DNA of 64,000 nt. Source: Brachynemurus nebulosus. Its lineage: Eukaryota > Arthropoda > Insecta > Neuroptera > Myrmeleontidae. The stretch covers positions 66,332,142 to 66,396,141 of the forward strand of contig JAPWDM010000003.1 in assembly GCA_035578155.1 (NCBI GenBank), in the 5' to 3' direction. Numbering within the stretch: position 1 is the first letter of the stretch; every line of letters begins with the position of its first letter. Positions 44,707 to 57,882 of the stretch are shown in pieces. The notes under the pieces are model-generated. The model saw only the letters and a program-made list of their open reading frames with translations. It did no database searches and had not been told where the DNA came from. The translations under genes were made by a program, and so were the position numbers.

Positions 44707-45628
44707 CCCTAGAATCATACGTTGGTCTACGAGTCAAGTTAATCATACATCGGCGTCGTTTCGACGAATGGACTTTTTACGGGGAGTTTTAGAGTTTATT
44801 TGCAAAAAACATTTTTTTTACATAACAATACTACAAAAGCGAACAAAATATTTAAAAAAGTTGCATTTGGAAAAATTTCTTAATATAAATATTTATTAAT
44901 TTTCTTAATCTTTTTATCAAAGCATATTTTCACTATAAAAATTAAAAAATAGATAAATACATCAATTGTATCATAAAACATGTCTTTCAAATAATTAATT
45001 TATGAACTATTATGAGTCAGTGGACATGTGTGACTTTACAAAAGGTGAAATTTCTCAGTCATAAATATTCCTATAGATATGTAGTTATTTCCCCATTAGG
45101 CACATTTGTAAATTTTCTAAAATTTGTTAGTAATTTTTAGAATAAGATCTTAAAAAATAATAAAAATTAAAATATTTTCCATAAAATAAATTGCTAACCT
45201 TTTATTAAGTCACTTGAAACGCATTCTTTAGTTTTCGATTCAATGTATTAAAACTTCAGTATTATGTCGTCTCTATAAGTCAAACAGCTGTAATCATCTT
45301 TCACATTATCATAATCATTGAATAAATTAATTATAACATCCATATCTTTAATAAATTTTAGAAAAATTAGGAAAACTTTTATATGTGGAGTACAAAATCT
45401 TTAAAAAAAAATATGGGTTAATCATACATCGTCGTCCATTTGACGCGCACTATTTCAGTATAAAAAGAACGACAATAGCTATAAACAAAATTTATACGTC
45501 TTATGTGTTATAGTAACAAATAAATTAGATAACAGAAGTTTCACAGCAAGCAGGCACCGACAAGTTGTAGTATTGGAGCAGGTAGAGAAGTTCGTTCGTC
45601 GTTTTGACGAGTACGTATGATTCTAGGG
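44707..45628. mobile_element. piggyBac-type non-autonomous element (CCCTAGAA ends)
   Basis: Perfect 16-bp inverted ends CCCTAGAATCATACGT, with TTAA at 44703-44706 and 45629-45632. CCCTAGAA is also the start of the classic piggyBac terminus. Internal copies of AATCATACATCG occur near the left end and near 45420. 922 bp, no transposase. It inserted beside an older palindrome whose other half resumes at 45633 (AGTAGTACTTTGTTGCTC). Confidence 0.85.
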
Positions 45629-45632
45629 TTAA

Positions 45633-46873
45633 AGTAGTACTTTGTTGCTCAGCAACTAGAGTCCTTGACAACTAGACATTTTACGCTTTCTTCACAGAGG
45701 TCAAAAGCCTACTTTCTACTATGATTGTAGAAAAAATAATTTTAATTGATAGTTTTTAGGAACTAATTGAGGAAAGGTGACTTGAAAGGGATATAATTGT
45801 TTTGAAGTTTCTATAGTAATGGCCTTCTAATACCTTGAAGATTCATCAATAGGCTGTATAAAACCTCTAACAGTTTTATACCAAAAATATCTACGTTTGG
45901 AAAAAGTTACGAATAGATTACTTTGGAATACAAATAAATTTTAATGGACAATACCGCCATCTTTGAAATGACAACAGCTTGATGACTAATTACTGTAATT
46001 TTCGAAGTTTATATCTGGGATTCTTTTTACAAAAGTCAATTTTACTGAAACTTTTGATACACTTTCTGGCTTAATCGAAAGTTAAACAATAAAAGTTCCC
46101 AAGTAAAACCACATTTTCGACGCATCCGGTCACACTAATATTTTATCCATCATAAATAATTTTTTTCCGGGTCGTTTTATGAAACGCAAAAGGACGAGAA
46201 GGCATAAATCGTGATTATTACGAAAGCGGCGAAAACATTTCAAAAAAGGTAAACAGATGTTTATAGCAATAATACTACCTATTTCTTGGCATCATATTCA
46301 ACGGACGAGAAAGTAATCGGTGGGATGGGGGTATGGAGAGGGACGAGAATTAGGAGGACGAAGAAAATAAGGACGTTATTATTTGTGATTTGTTTTCGAA
46401 AAAAAAAAATGAGAGTTAAAATGAAATTTGTTTTCGAAAGCTATGTATAAAAAAAAAATAGAAATTTAATGCAACAGTGTACATAAAAATTTTGTACATG
46501 CCGTCGGGGGAAAATTTGGAATTATTGGGCACTATTTTCCTTGTTGCTATTGACATAAGTTCCAAAAATCAATTTTCTGTTTGCTCTTTGATTTTTGCAG
46601 TAATGTCAAAAATTATAATCAATATTTAACTTCAAGTGTCTATAGAATATATTTGATGACGTCACTAGAGTGTATCATTATCATTTTTTTTTTCTAAACA
46701 GAATAGTTTTGTTTAATTTTTTCGTACTTTGTTGCTGATTCCTTAACAATTTGATCTTGAACTTTTCCAAATTTGGCCTTGGAATTCGAGGCCAAACTTT
46801 GATCTTGAACTTTCTCAAATTTGTTTGAATTCGATTTGCAAACATAACTTCCAATTTCTGTTTGGTTTACTCA
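45633..46873. other. No supported gene
   Basis: AT-rich. A local direct repeat TTTGATCTTGAACTTT occurs at about 46749 and 46797. Confidence 0.45.
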
Positions 46874-47200
46874 TAGGCCAATGAACACTAACATAAGAAG
46901 AATGCACAGCACGTAAAGTTAGTTTGTGGGGATATTTTGCTGAAGCACCTAACGGGGGGTGCGATACGTGGAACAAAATGTACTGTTTATTAGCCAGTAA
47001 ACACGACCATATTTATTACAAGACATCAATTATATACCACAATTATTTTTTTCTCAAAAATCGTTAAATTTTATTATCAATAGCATGTTTTGATAATAAT
47101 TATTTGAATAAGATATCACTTGGCCCTTCATTTATACATTGATATACTAAGTCTATATATACACTATGTATATATTCATTTGTTCATGGGTTTAATCTGG
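46874..47200. mobile_element. Possible MITE, relative of 17706-18157
   Basis: TAGGCCAATGAACAC on the left pairs with the inverted AACCCATGAACAAATGAA-like right end. Interior similarity to the other copy is moderate (GTTAGTTTGT, GATAATAATTATTTGAA). Confidence 0.4.
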
Positions 47201-48149
47201 ATATTTTTTCAAGATTTTGTGGTATATGTAATCAAAATAGGCCAACGACAAAACACATCTATTGTATACATTGCATATATTCTAAACAAAATTTCATTCA
47301 GCTTCCACCTACTGTTTTTTTACGTTTTAATTTAAACAAAAAAAAAAAAAAAAATGTTTTCCATCGCTAACAGCGCTCGCATCGTTAATTAATTAAAAAT
47401 ATAAAAAAGAAAATGTATTAAAAACATTTCCACCTCTCTGTCTATTCCCGGCCAATAAACAGAGACACAATATTTTGAGTATATATGTATATAGTCACTG
47501 AATACCATGGTGAATATTTGATATTTTGTTGAAAACTCCTGGTTTTACTTCGCCGAGTTGACAACGATCAATACTCACAAACACACGGTCTCGCTCAGTT
47601 TTTCATACAGCCAGTGAGTTTTAGCGTTGTTCCACGATGTATTTGAACAGTACAGTTTTGAACTGTTCGAATGATTTTATCAATGTGAAAATATTATGTA
47701 TGTAATGATTCGGTTTGGGATGACACAGATGCATTTTAAAAAGTCATAATTTGCATCCATTATAATTATGATCATACTGTGTTTTTAAATATACATACAT
47801 ATGCAAGTTTCATTGGTCAGCCGGTTGTAATATATTTTCAGCGAATTTTTCAGTTACGATAAAAAGATAGTATATTATTGTTCGAAAAATGAGTATGTGA
47901 TCAAAGTTTTTGATGCAATAACTTCGTAACTACAGAATTTGACCCATATTTCAAGAGGGCACTATCATTTTGGACGCTAGAACTTTTGGTTATTGAATTA
48001 GGATAAAATTTTCATTATTACTATTTGAAATTTATAGTTACCCGTATTTTTCGGGACAAAGAAGTTACAGAAGAAGTTACGATTTCTATGTTTAAGAGAG
48101 TATTCTAGTCTAGAAAGCAAAAATTTTGACTTTTTAATTAAAAAAATAT
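47201..48149. other. No supported gene
   Basis: AT-rich, with a moderately GC-rich patch at 47555-47645 that includes an initiator-like CTCAGTTTTTC. No transcript can be inferred. Confidence 0.4.
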
Positions 48150-48720
<571 letters not shown>

Positions 48721-49085
48721 TCTCCATTTCTATTGTCTATTTCTTTTACCATCTATTTATTGGTAAAAAGGCTTTGGTTTAGAAAGTTTATCAAAATTTT
48801 AAAAATCTAAAAACTTTAAAAAGCTGCTGTTTAAAAATTTAAGTATTTTTTTCACGTTTTCTTTTAAAAGTTTTTTATTTTTTAAAAATAGTAAAAATGA
48901 AAATTTCGCAATATCCGTGCTTTCTGCCAAAAGACAACATGTGCTGGAGGTACAAGCTAAGTTTGAAGTCAATTAGTTAAATAGAACTTGAGATATCATA
49001 TCGATCAGCTTGAAAAATGTAGTTTCAAGAATAATGCAATTAAAATTTTGAGTATAATATCTGATACCGGAACCTACCATATTAA
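48721..49085. other. No supported gene
   Basis: AT-rich spacer. Confidence 0.45.
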
Positions 49086-49212
49086 CAGGGCCGTACCCAG
49101 CTTTGGCGGGCCCTGGTAAAGATATCAGGCCGGGCCCCTTCATCAGGCGGGGCTCGGCCCGGCCCGGGCCCCGGTAAAATTGTCCGGAAAAACCGGTCTG
49201 AGTACGGCCCTG
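49086..49212. mobile_element. Short GC-rich hAT-type MITE (CAGGGCCGTAC)
   Basis: Ends CAGGGCCGTACCCAG and the inverted CAGGGCCGTACTCAG. A perfect 8-bp duplication CATATTAA lies on both sides. The 127 bp are strongly GC-rich (GGCCCGGGCC words), unlike the surroundings; the 80-codon minus frame across it is a by-product. Confidence 0.85.
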
Positions 49213-50082
49213 CATATTAAAATGGCAACAACTTTGTAAATTTTAACAACTTTTAAATTTTCTTTTTAGGGCACGTTTTTAAAAGCCTATTCTTTTAGAA
49301 AATTAAACAAAAAAAACATCGAAATTTCAAAAATTTGAGACTCTTATTTATCTGACTCACTTACATAACTGTGATTTTAGATTTTCCAATTTATTAAATT
49401 AGTATACTTTCTGTTCTTTAAGCTCAAGGGACCTTGCAGTTAGAAAAATCATTTTCATTTTTGCAGTTGTATGACTATTGAATTTCCCTCGGAGACAATT
49501 TTCTCGTTTCAAATACCATGTCGAATGGTTGTCATCTCTTTCTAATTAAACTAAACTCATTTTAATTTGTTTCAGCATGTTATCAGATTTAAATGGAAAA
49601 TTTAAATCGTGATTTTCTTACATATCATTTTGTGAAAATTACATACATACATATACACAATATGTGGTAACAGGTATACCCATATACGATAAAATACAAT
49701 ATAAAACTTAAACCAAACCAAATAATGTAATTATTTTTAAATTTTAAATGTAATATCAAATCCTTTATGTATATATATGCTATCATCATATGAATATCAA
49801 ACGAAATTATGTTACATTATTCCGATCAGTGGCGTAGAGCCATAGAAAAGCTAAATTATTTCGAGTTTCACGGTGAAATTTTGACCCATAAATATTTCTG
49901 AGTATAATTTCAATATGATTTCTCGATGGCTTTCTGAAGCAACCTTGTATCGCAGAAATACTGCACACGATTAATTTATGTTTTATCGAAAAAGGTGTAG
50001 TTTTGACATTTTTTTTTTTTGGGGGGGGGGGGTGAAGGGAAGGTACTAAGAAATACTATTTAAGGATTGAAAGAGAAAATTT
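49213..50082. other. No supported gene
   Basis: AT-rich, with a T-run followed by a G-run (about 50010-50032). Confidence 0.45.
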
Positions 50083-50265
50083 GTAATTATTAATCATCAG
50101 GATAAAAATTAATAAAAAAGAAAAGAATTTTTAAAAAATTGCTACCGGTTTTGGAATGCCTATGCTTCCATCTTCAAGCAGAAAGCATAGGCATTCCGAA
50201 AGCGGTAGCAAATTTTTAAAAATTATTTTATTTTTTATTAGTTTTTATCCTGATGACTTATAATT
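50083..50265. repeat. Long hairpin, possible inverted Penelope-type terminal repeats
   Basis: Two arms of about 85 bases (50083-50169 and 50182-50265) around a 12-base loop. Arm words are TAATCATCAGGATAAAAA, GCTACCGGTTTTGGAATGCC and the inverted GGCATTCCGAAAGCGGTAGC. The phrase GAAGATGGAAGCATAGGCAT (minus strand) plus CCGAAAGCGG resembles Penelope-type terminal sequence, but there is no coding part. Confidence 0.6.
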
Positions 50266-52327
50266 CCAAAGTTCCCTTTTCAATTACTATATTACGGTCA
50301 TATAAAACTATCCTATTCCCTACTATATAAGGATGTTATTAGGCATATATTGCAGTAAAAAAAAACTAATTATCATTGATAAATATTACAAAATGGCAGC
50401 ACCGGAACCATTTTCCCAAGACATAAATTGAATTTGAGGCGTTCCACGGCACGCATTGTAGCTGACGCAAATTTGAATCTGGATCAAAGTAAAAAAACAT
50501 GCTCTTATTCTACAAAATCTTTCTTTTCTTTTCGTAGTACAGTCGATCCTTTTTTTGTGCGGTGGAGGAGACCGCATAAAAAATATATTCAAAAATATCA
50601 TAAATAGCTATAAAAAGTATAGTTCGATCCAGATTGTACAAAAACCTTTTTTTATCCGGTTGGTCGGGACCGCATAAAGAAAGTTTCATCGAAAAAACAT
50701 CACTCAAAATTCTCAAAACTTAGAAATTTCCTTAGAAGTTGCTTCTGTAAACAAGATGAAGCCTTAATTTACACGTAGGAAAATTTCCTTTTTATATTAT
50801 GAAAATTTTGTAAAATACATGTGTAGAAAAATTAAATGATGCAGTAATTTATATTCTTATGCAATGTATTGATTAAATGCTTAAAAGTCGTTAAAAAGTA
50901 TTTTTATCAAAGAAAGTTATTATAGTAATTGTTTAAGTTTCTTACTGTTTCGTGATTTTGATTCACATTATATATTTTAATGGCCATTTTTTACAAACCG
51001 CACAAAAAAAAATCGCATAAAAAAATCACACAAAAAAAAATCGTATAAAAAAATCCGCATAAAAAAGAGTTCAGCTGTAAATACTTTTCTTCCAACCAAA
51101 AAAAAAAAATTGTTAAAAAAACACTTTTTTTCGGTTTTTACAGTGGTGTTCGCCCTTAATGATAAAATCGTCCATAACAATACTTTTCAACAAGTCCACG
51201 CATGCTAGTTTACATCAAAGACCCATCGATTTTTCTTGCTATTCGTAAAATATTTTAGCAACTACGCCACTGATTCGGAAACATCAAGTTGTAATTTTAA
51301 TAGTAAAATAACAATTTCCGTTGATGTGAAAATTTAAATATATTGTTAATGAAAATATAAATGTTTAATATTATTTTGCCATTTTGAGCGCCGGTTATTA
51401 CAGTCAATATTTTATCATTTTAAGTATTTTGCGGCTAAACGGAATGTCAGTGTAAATAATATTTATTTTTTTTTTTTGGGAACATAATGTAATATAATAT
51501 TTGACCTAGTTTTAATTTAAATTTTCAAAAAAAGTAACTATAATATATTATTAATATAATTTTTTGGTAACAAATTAATTTTTTCTCAAAAATCAGTTGA
51601 TGTAATGTTTCAAGTCGATTTGATGGTTAAAGCGGTTGAAACCTAAACGCGACACAAAACAAACAAACTCACTTTCATATTTATAATATTAGTTAGAATT
51701 TATTAATCTCGCGTGTAATATTCATCTTAATTTCTGTAAGTTAATGTGATAAGTATAATTTTCCATGTAAGTATGAAAATTGGGATTTACTTGAAAATAT
51801 TGCTGTTGTATAAGGAAGTATGTTTTCCTTGATGTTGAAGGGAAATAGAGATATTCACCGTATGCTCCATCTTTTTTTGTCTGTGCATGGAACCATCAAA
51901 ATGATTGACTGACTGCCTGACAGACTGACGGGTACGTTTGTGAGAAGATAATAATGAGTAAATTTTATTCAAGTTGTTTCTTCTGCAATCATTTTATTGT
52001 TTAAATAGAGGTTTATACATTATTTCGTTTCAAATGCGATTAATAAATTTCTAGAGTTTTACAATCAAAAAAAATTTTGAGTTTTTTACATTCGCACAGG
52101 TGGAATAGTCGATCAACTTTCAAGCTAGATTTGGAAAATTGGAAAAATTGAATTTTTGAAAATTTGATTGTCTGCGCTTCCGAAAGTTATTGACACAATT
52201 TAACGGAAATAATAATTGAATATTTTTAACAAGTGCCAGTTGATCTGAAATTATTTCAGATGTTTTTCAATCAACATTTGAAATTTACGAGTAAGGAAGA
52301 CAAAGGTGGTTTGAAAATAAAATGCCC
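50266..52327. other. No supported gene
   Basis: AT-rich with several short frames on the minus strand (50386-51180), rich in Phe and Lys, not recognised. GACA-like words near 51900-51930 may be another decayed retroelement tail. Confidence 0.4.
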
Positions 52328-53240
52328 CTGTCGCTGCATCCTGCATAACATAGCGAATTTTCGTTCACAAAAGTTAGTTTTTCTCGGAAACTAGTTGACA
52401 TAGAATAATAGTTTGCAAACCTTTTTTATGTTATTATTTTTTTTCTCTTTCAAATGGTGTAAAAAAAAATGCAAAAAATTTTTGAATAAGTGGAAATTTT
52501 GGCAAAAAACTAATTTTTTCACGAAAAATGCCCCAAAAACCATGTTTAGGGCATCGGACGTGTCTGGCTAACGAACTTGTCCAACGGTTTGGGACTTCCA
52601 ACTAGTGACGAGCAAATGCAAGACCAAGACCAAGACTTGGCAGTCTTGGTCTTGGTCTTGTTCTTGCATTAATATAGTCTTGGTATTGGTCTTGCTAGAG
52701 CAGTTTGAGTCTTGGTCTTCGTCTTGGTCTTGCAAAATGCAGTCTGGGTCTTGGTCTTGTTATTGCTAAAAAATCTTGCACTTTCTTGCATTTTTTTATT
52801 AGCGAATTATTTTCCTCTAAAATCAGAATTGTTACTATCTTTACGTATTAATTATACTTTCAAACTATTTAAATAGTTTAGCAAGAGTCTTGCTTTTTTC
52901 TTGCTTTTGTCTTCGTTTTGCTCACTTGAGTCTTGGTATTGGTCTTGCAGCCATAATTATAGTCTTGGTCTTGGTCTTGCTCTTGGTATACATAGTCTTG
53001 GTCTTGATCTTGGTTTTGCAAAAAATCCAAGGCCAAGACAAGACTGCAAGACCAAGACTAATTTTGCTCATCACTACTTCCAACGTTTTCATCAAATTTC
53101 ATAAAAGTAGGACCTTTCGGTTTCATAGGATTTTCGGTTTCTAGAAACCTCAAAACAAATTTCTGTCATAGCTCCGGGCTCAAATCGCGTCATGACAGTG
53201 GCTGTAATAGCTGAATTCCATTCTGGAAATTCGCTAAAAT
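52328..53240 (+). repeat. Dispersed repeat, copy C, split by a hAT-type MITE
   Basis: Halves 52328-52602 and 53077-53240 match copies A and B. This copy has no AC/TA tract at the corresponding site (around 53120), so the microsatellite is not a fixed part of the family. The CTTGGT-repeat MITE at 52603-53076 interrupts it. Confidence 0.7.
52603..53076. mobile_element. CTTGGT-repeat hAT-type MITE, copy 3
   Basis: Termini TAGTGACGAGCAAA and the inverted TAGTGATGAGCAAAA. A perfect 8-bp duplication CTTCCAAC lies on both sides. It has more internal hexamer units on the right than copy 1. Frames of up to 84 codons here only reflect the hexamer. Confidence 0.88.
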
Positions 53241-56200
53241 GGTAGAAGAAACCTCAACATCGATTTGGGAAGAATACCCGCAAAAACTTGGAGAAAATCT
53301 TTGTGGTTGTAAAAATTCCATGTTCATAAGGGAGTGTAACAAACGGGCGGACAGGCGAATTTGACGAAGCTTTAAGGATTCCAAAATTTTTCTTCGGAAC
53401 CCAAATAAACAGATACGATGTTTATAATTCAACAAGAATTATTACTTGTTTGTTACGCGCATATAGATACAAACAAATGCAATCTGTATATTGTATCTTT
53501 ATAGATATTCTGATACAATAGGTGTATATCAGTCCTGGTGTTTATCTTGGTGCTTTCAGCAGCAAGCACCACGTCGTTCGGTTACGTAGTCTCAGTGTGA
53601 GACGATGCACGGCGATGGTATATTCACTTTACAACTTCTACAGCAAGAGTTACCGACAGCAGCAGTGAAACTTTTATTCACAATTTTCATGTGTTTTTTT
53701 TTCCGTTCTATGCACAGGATGTTCCAGAAAAAGTCTAAAAAAATATTATCAAATGGATTGAATTTTTGTCGAATGAAATTTACGTTTTGATGTATTTATT
53801 CTGGAACATTCTGTGCACGAACATATAAATTCACTGTATAAATTTCCATAAATGTGTTGAATTTATGATTTTTAATCAACTTTTATGAATATTTATAAAT
53901 GCATACATTAAAATGTAAAGTAAGTGGAACAGCTTTTTCAGTTTTTGCTACTTTTTCTAGATCCACCTCCACGCCAGTACAATGTATGTATCATCGCATT
54001 CACCACTTTTTTTTTGTATCAATGTTGTACATTATACTTCGCGTACTTAATTGTAAAAATTTTAGTTAAAAAAGAAAGTACAAATCGTAGATTACAATCA
54101 CGCGGTTTCAGGTTTTTGCTAAAGTCGTCTTTTCGTAATTTTCTTTTGTCAACACATATTCTAGATAGATTTTTGCCTTCCTAGTGGAAAAGTATTTTTA
54201 TAAAATTTTACGTCTTTCAAAACACTGTTCCTTTTTCTTCAGGACTATTTATATTTAATCGAATAAATAAATTTTTATACAAGGATAAAAATATTATCTT
54301 CAAAGGGAATTACTAAAATTTTACCAGTAAAAATTTTTTTTTTTTTAGTAGCTTCGTAATTTTTACGGAAGTTAAAGGCATGAAACTGATCAAAAATGCT
54401 TAAAAATAAGTATACTGTTCTCTTTAGTTACTCATTATTGGTTTGACTTTACTATAACCAGCTTCAAAAATGCAGATTTTTTTTAGTCATGACCAGACTT
54501 AATATAAAATATTTTGGATTGGAGGGCTGTAAATTTTATTACAAGGCTTAGCATTTTCCTCTGGATTTTAATACTAGCCTAAGGAAATTTTTGAGAACAG
54601 ATCAGCTAAAATTAAAAATTACCTATTTTTAATAATTTAATATATAATTCTAACTTTAAAAATAATTTTGAAAAATTAATGTTGAATAAATATAAGTGGT
54701 CAACTATAATAGAAATTAATTAAGTCGAATTGAAAATATTTATAATATAAACATATCTCTATTTTCTTTGTGATTATTTAAATAACATGTATATCTCACC
54801 TTCTTCATACCTGCTTTTAATATAAACAAAATCGATTGGTCAGTAGATTGTATCATTCCAATTGCTCACATGTTTCAACCTGATTAGTATTAACAGTAAA
54901 ACGTCGTAAAACTGATTTTTAAAGAGACTGATAATATTTTTACGTTTTATGACAGCCCTCCAGTTCAATTCGTAGCCCCCCAGTATAAAATATTTTATAT
55001 GGCGATTCTGTTAGGGATCATTTTCTCCCATGTCTGGTCATGACTCAATAGAATTAAAAATTTTGACTCCTTTGAAAGTTTTAAAAATCCACGACAAAAA
55101 TACTGGAAAAAGTTCAAATAAAAGTTTTAAAACCCATATGATGAAAACATTCTAGAAAAGTTTTAAATAGAAATTCCTGGAATTTCATATCCAAAACATT
55201 ACAATTTAGAATACGCTAATCTATTAACTAGAAAAAGTAAAAAATAGTACTTAAAGTATAGCTGGTCGATAAAACGATTTTTGCAAAGGGTTTTAAGGAA
55301 ACTTCTCTAGATATTTATTTAATTTAATGCCAATAATACGAGCCTATTCCGATTAAAACTGACTACCCCAATTTTGAGAAAAACGATTTCAAAGTTTTGT
55401 AACTTTAATACGGGCTCTTATGGGAAAACTCTATTTTTTTTGAATAAAATGAAAACGTGTCAAAGAAATCTGATAAAAATTTAATATGTTATAAAATACA
55501 ACGTTACAAACGACAAACCATATTAAAATAAGAAATAAAAATTATTCACTACGCCGTTTTTGAAACAAAATATATAAAGATCATTTTACAACGTTTTTAC
55601 AACACTTTTTCAACAATGCTTTTATATTGCTACAACATAAGCGCGTGGAAATTAAAAAAAAAACAAGTGGTATACAAAATAACTGAAAAATATTAATACA
55701 TTATTTAATTTTTGATAATTTTTGATAAATTTTCTCGCTGAGATATACTCTTGTACCTAACTATCTCGGAGCAACTACTTTAAACTCTAATACACCAACC
55801 CCCTTAAGTCATATTGTGAAAAAAGAAACAGAGCCGAAGAAAAATGACAACAAATCAATTCGTATGATTAATTAATTAATACGAAATAGCGAAATCCGTT
55901 TCGCTAAATTTATATATTGCATTTCAATAACAAATTTATATATCTGTATTATACCTATATCGAAAACTATAAACCCCAAAACCGTCTGTTCGGTGAGTGT
56001 CTCGGTGCATACGGTTTCAGTTTAAGGTTGCGCAATGCGGCGGTATACAATAGCAGCCATAAACACGTTTCTACGAAGAGTGCATATCAATTTTCTATGT
56101 AGGTGCATATTGGGTTGCTATAGCTAACACCTAGCTTTGCTCTCTATACAACATCTAGCAAAATATATTATATTTATATTAAATTTTATATCGAAACCAA

Positions 56201-57882
56201 AATGCATCAGGATTTATATTTTGTATACTGGAACAGAACCCTTTTTTTCGTAGCGCTCTAAAGCCATAACTCAATAAAAATACAGTTTAGATATTTTATT
56301 ATAAAATTTTATGGTCGGTGTGTAAAATTTGATCCAAAAATTTTTTGTGTAATGTGTAATATTACTCTATTTAAGAATATTGAATAAAAATTTTTTGACA
56401 AATCACATATATATTCAAATTCGTATAATATTGTAATATAATATTGTCATGATAAATTTGGCCAACATTTACAATGATAATGTTCGATAACTTATTCTGA
56501 AGTCTATTTAGAATCTCTTTATCACGAATATATAAGTGGGTAGAGAATATATCCGAAAATATACAGGAGTTTCTAAAGAAATTCTTTTTTTTAAAATTTT
56601 AAAGTTCTGACACAGGTTTGAATAGACTTTCTAACTATTTTGTTGACCTTTAATTTGCTGTTAAACATAAAATTTAATAAAGAAATAAAGGCTTAAAAAT
56701 AAAATTTAATAAAGAAGGGCTTGAAATATCTCCTAAAGTAGATTAGCTAGAATGAAAAATCGTTATGGCGGACAATATGTTTGTGTTATTGAGAATATGT
56801 TTTTGACAATTCAAAAAATACATTTTTTCAACTTCTTGAATTGTAAGTTGGCGTTTACATAGCAGATAACTTGTTCCGTAAGTAACATTTACCATTCCGT
56901 TTTCTGATTACCATAAAAGTTACAAAAAATAACGGGCCATAAAAGTTTACTTACCTTCCTAGTATAGGTATATAGATTTTTTTATGGAAATAGTTTTTTT
57001 TATAGACGCCTATACTCTTCATTTTTGTTAAAATTCCATTTTGGCTGAATTTTATTATTTTTTATTTATTTTTTAAAATTTTCATTATCATTTTTTTCGA
57101 TTGAAAGAATAACTGACTCTTACTCGGGCCTGTAACTGTTATATTTGTTGCCATAGATGCTTAAGAATCCTTGACTTTTCAGCCTTGGATTTTTAGACTA
57201 CATCCGACGCCACAAAAATAACACTTATGGTCTTTGCCAAATAATATACTATTCATTCAAAATTGAGATGTGTCTATGCAAATATTTACTTATTGTCAAA
57301 ACTGGTAATGACGATCAAGTTTATTCGTCATAAGGTGTTGGGAAAATCAGAGAAAAATCATCCTGTATTTAAAAACGTTTTCGCAAGCAGTTAAATACAT
57401 AAGTGTATGCGTATGTTCGCACACAGACGTACGTGAGCCATACGAATAATCATTTATTTTATATAGTGGGGGGGTCAAAGGTTTGTGACCGCTTTGCCGA
57501 AGACCATTCAAATGACCCAATAATAACATTTTTACACATTCAACTTTTTAAACAATTTATACATACAACTTTTCTCTCCAGAAATGTATATAAGGTAACT
57601 GCGGGTAATAAAACCTCACACATCAACAAATTGCAACGCATGCGCCACTTGTCGCGATCCTGCGCCTTGTCTCCAGTAACGAGCCATACATCCTAAGATG
57701 AGATTTTGTTGCTTGAATAATAAAATTTCAACGAAAATTATCGTAAGTAATTATAATATTAATGCTGTTAATTATTTTTCTGTTCACCAAATTTTGTTCT
57801 TCAGTTCTTATTTTTGTTAATTCAGTTCATTAAATAATTTTACATCTGTCAAAATAATTAAATTTTTTTTTTTTATTTACTC
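53241..57882. other. No supported gene
   Basis: Long AT-rich stretch. An imperfect inverted pair at 53709-53819 (GCACAGGATGTTCCAGAA and the inverted GCACAGAATGTTCCAGAA) may be a small MITE. Moderately GC-rich patches at 53540-53660 and 57390-57690 show no frame with a domain. Confidence 0.4.

Noticed and set aside
48973..49215. 80-codon Gly/Pro-rich minus frame
   Set aside because: Explained by the GC-rich MITE with its perfect 8-bp duplication.
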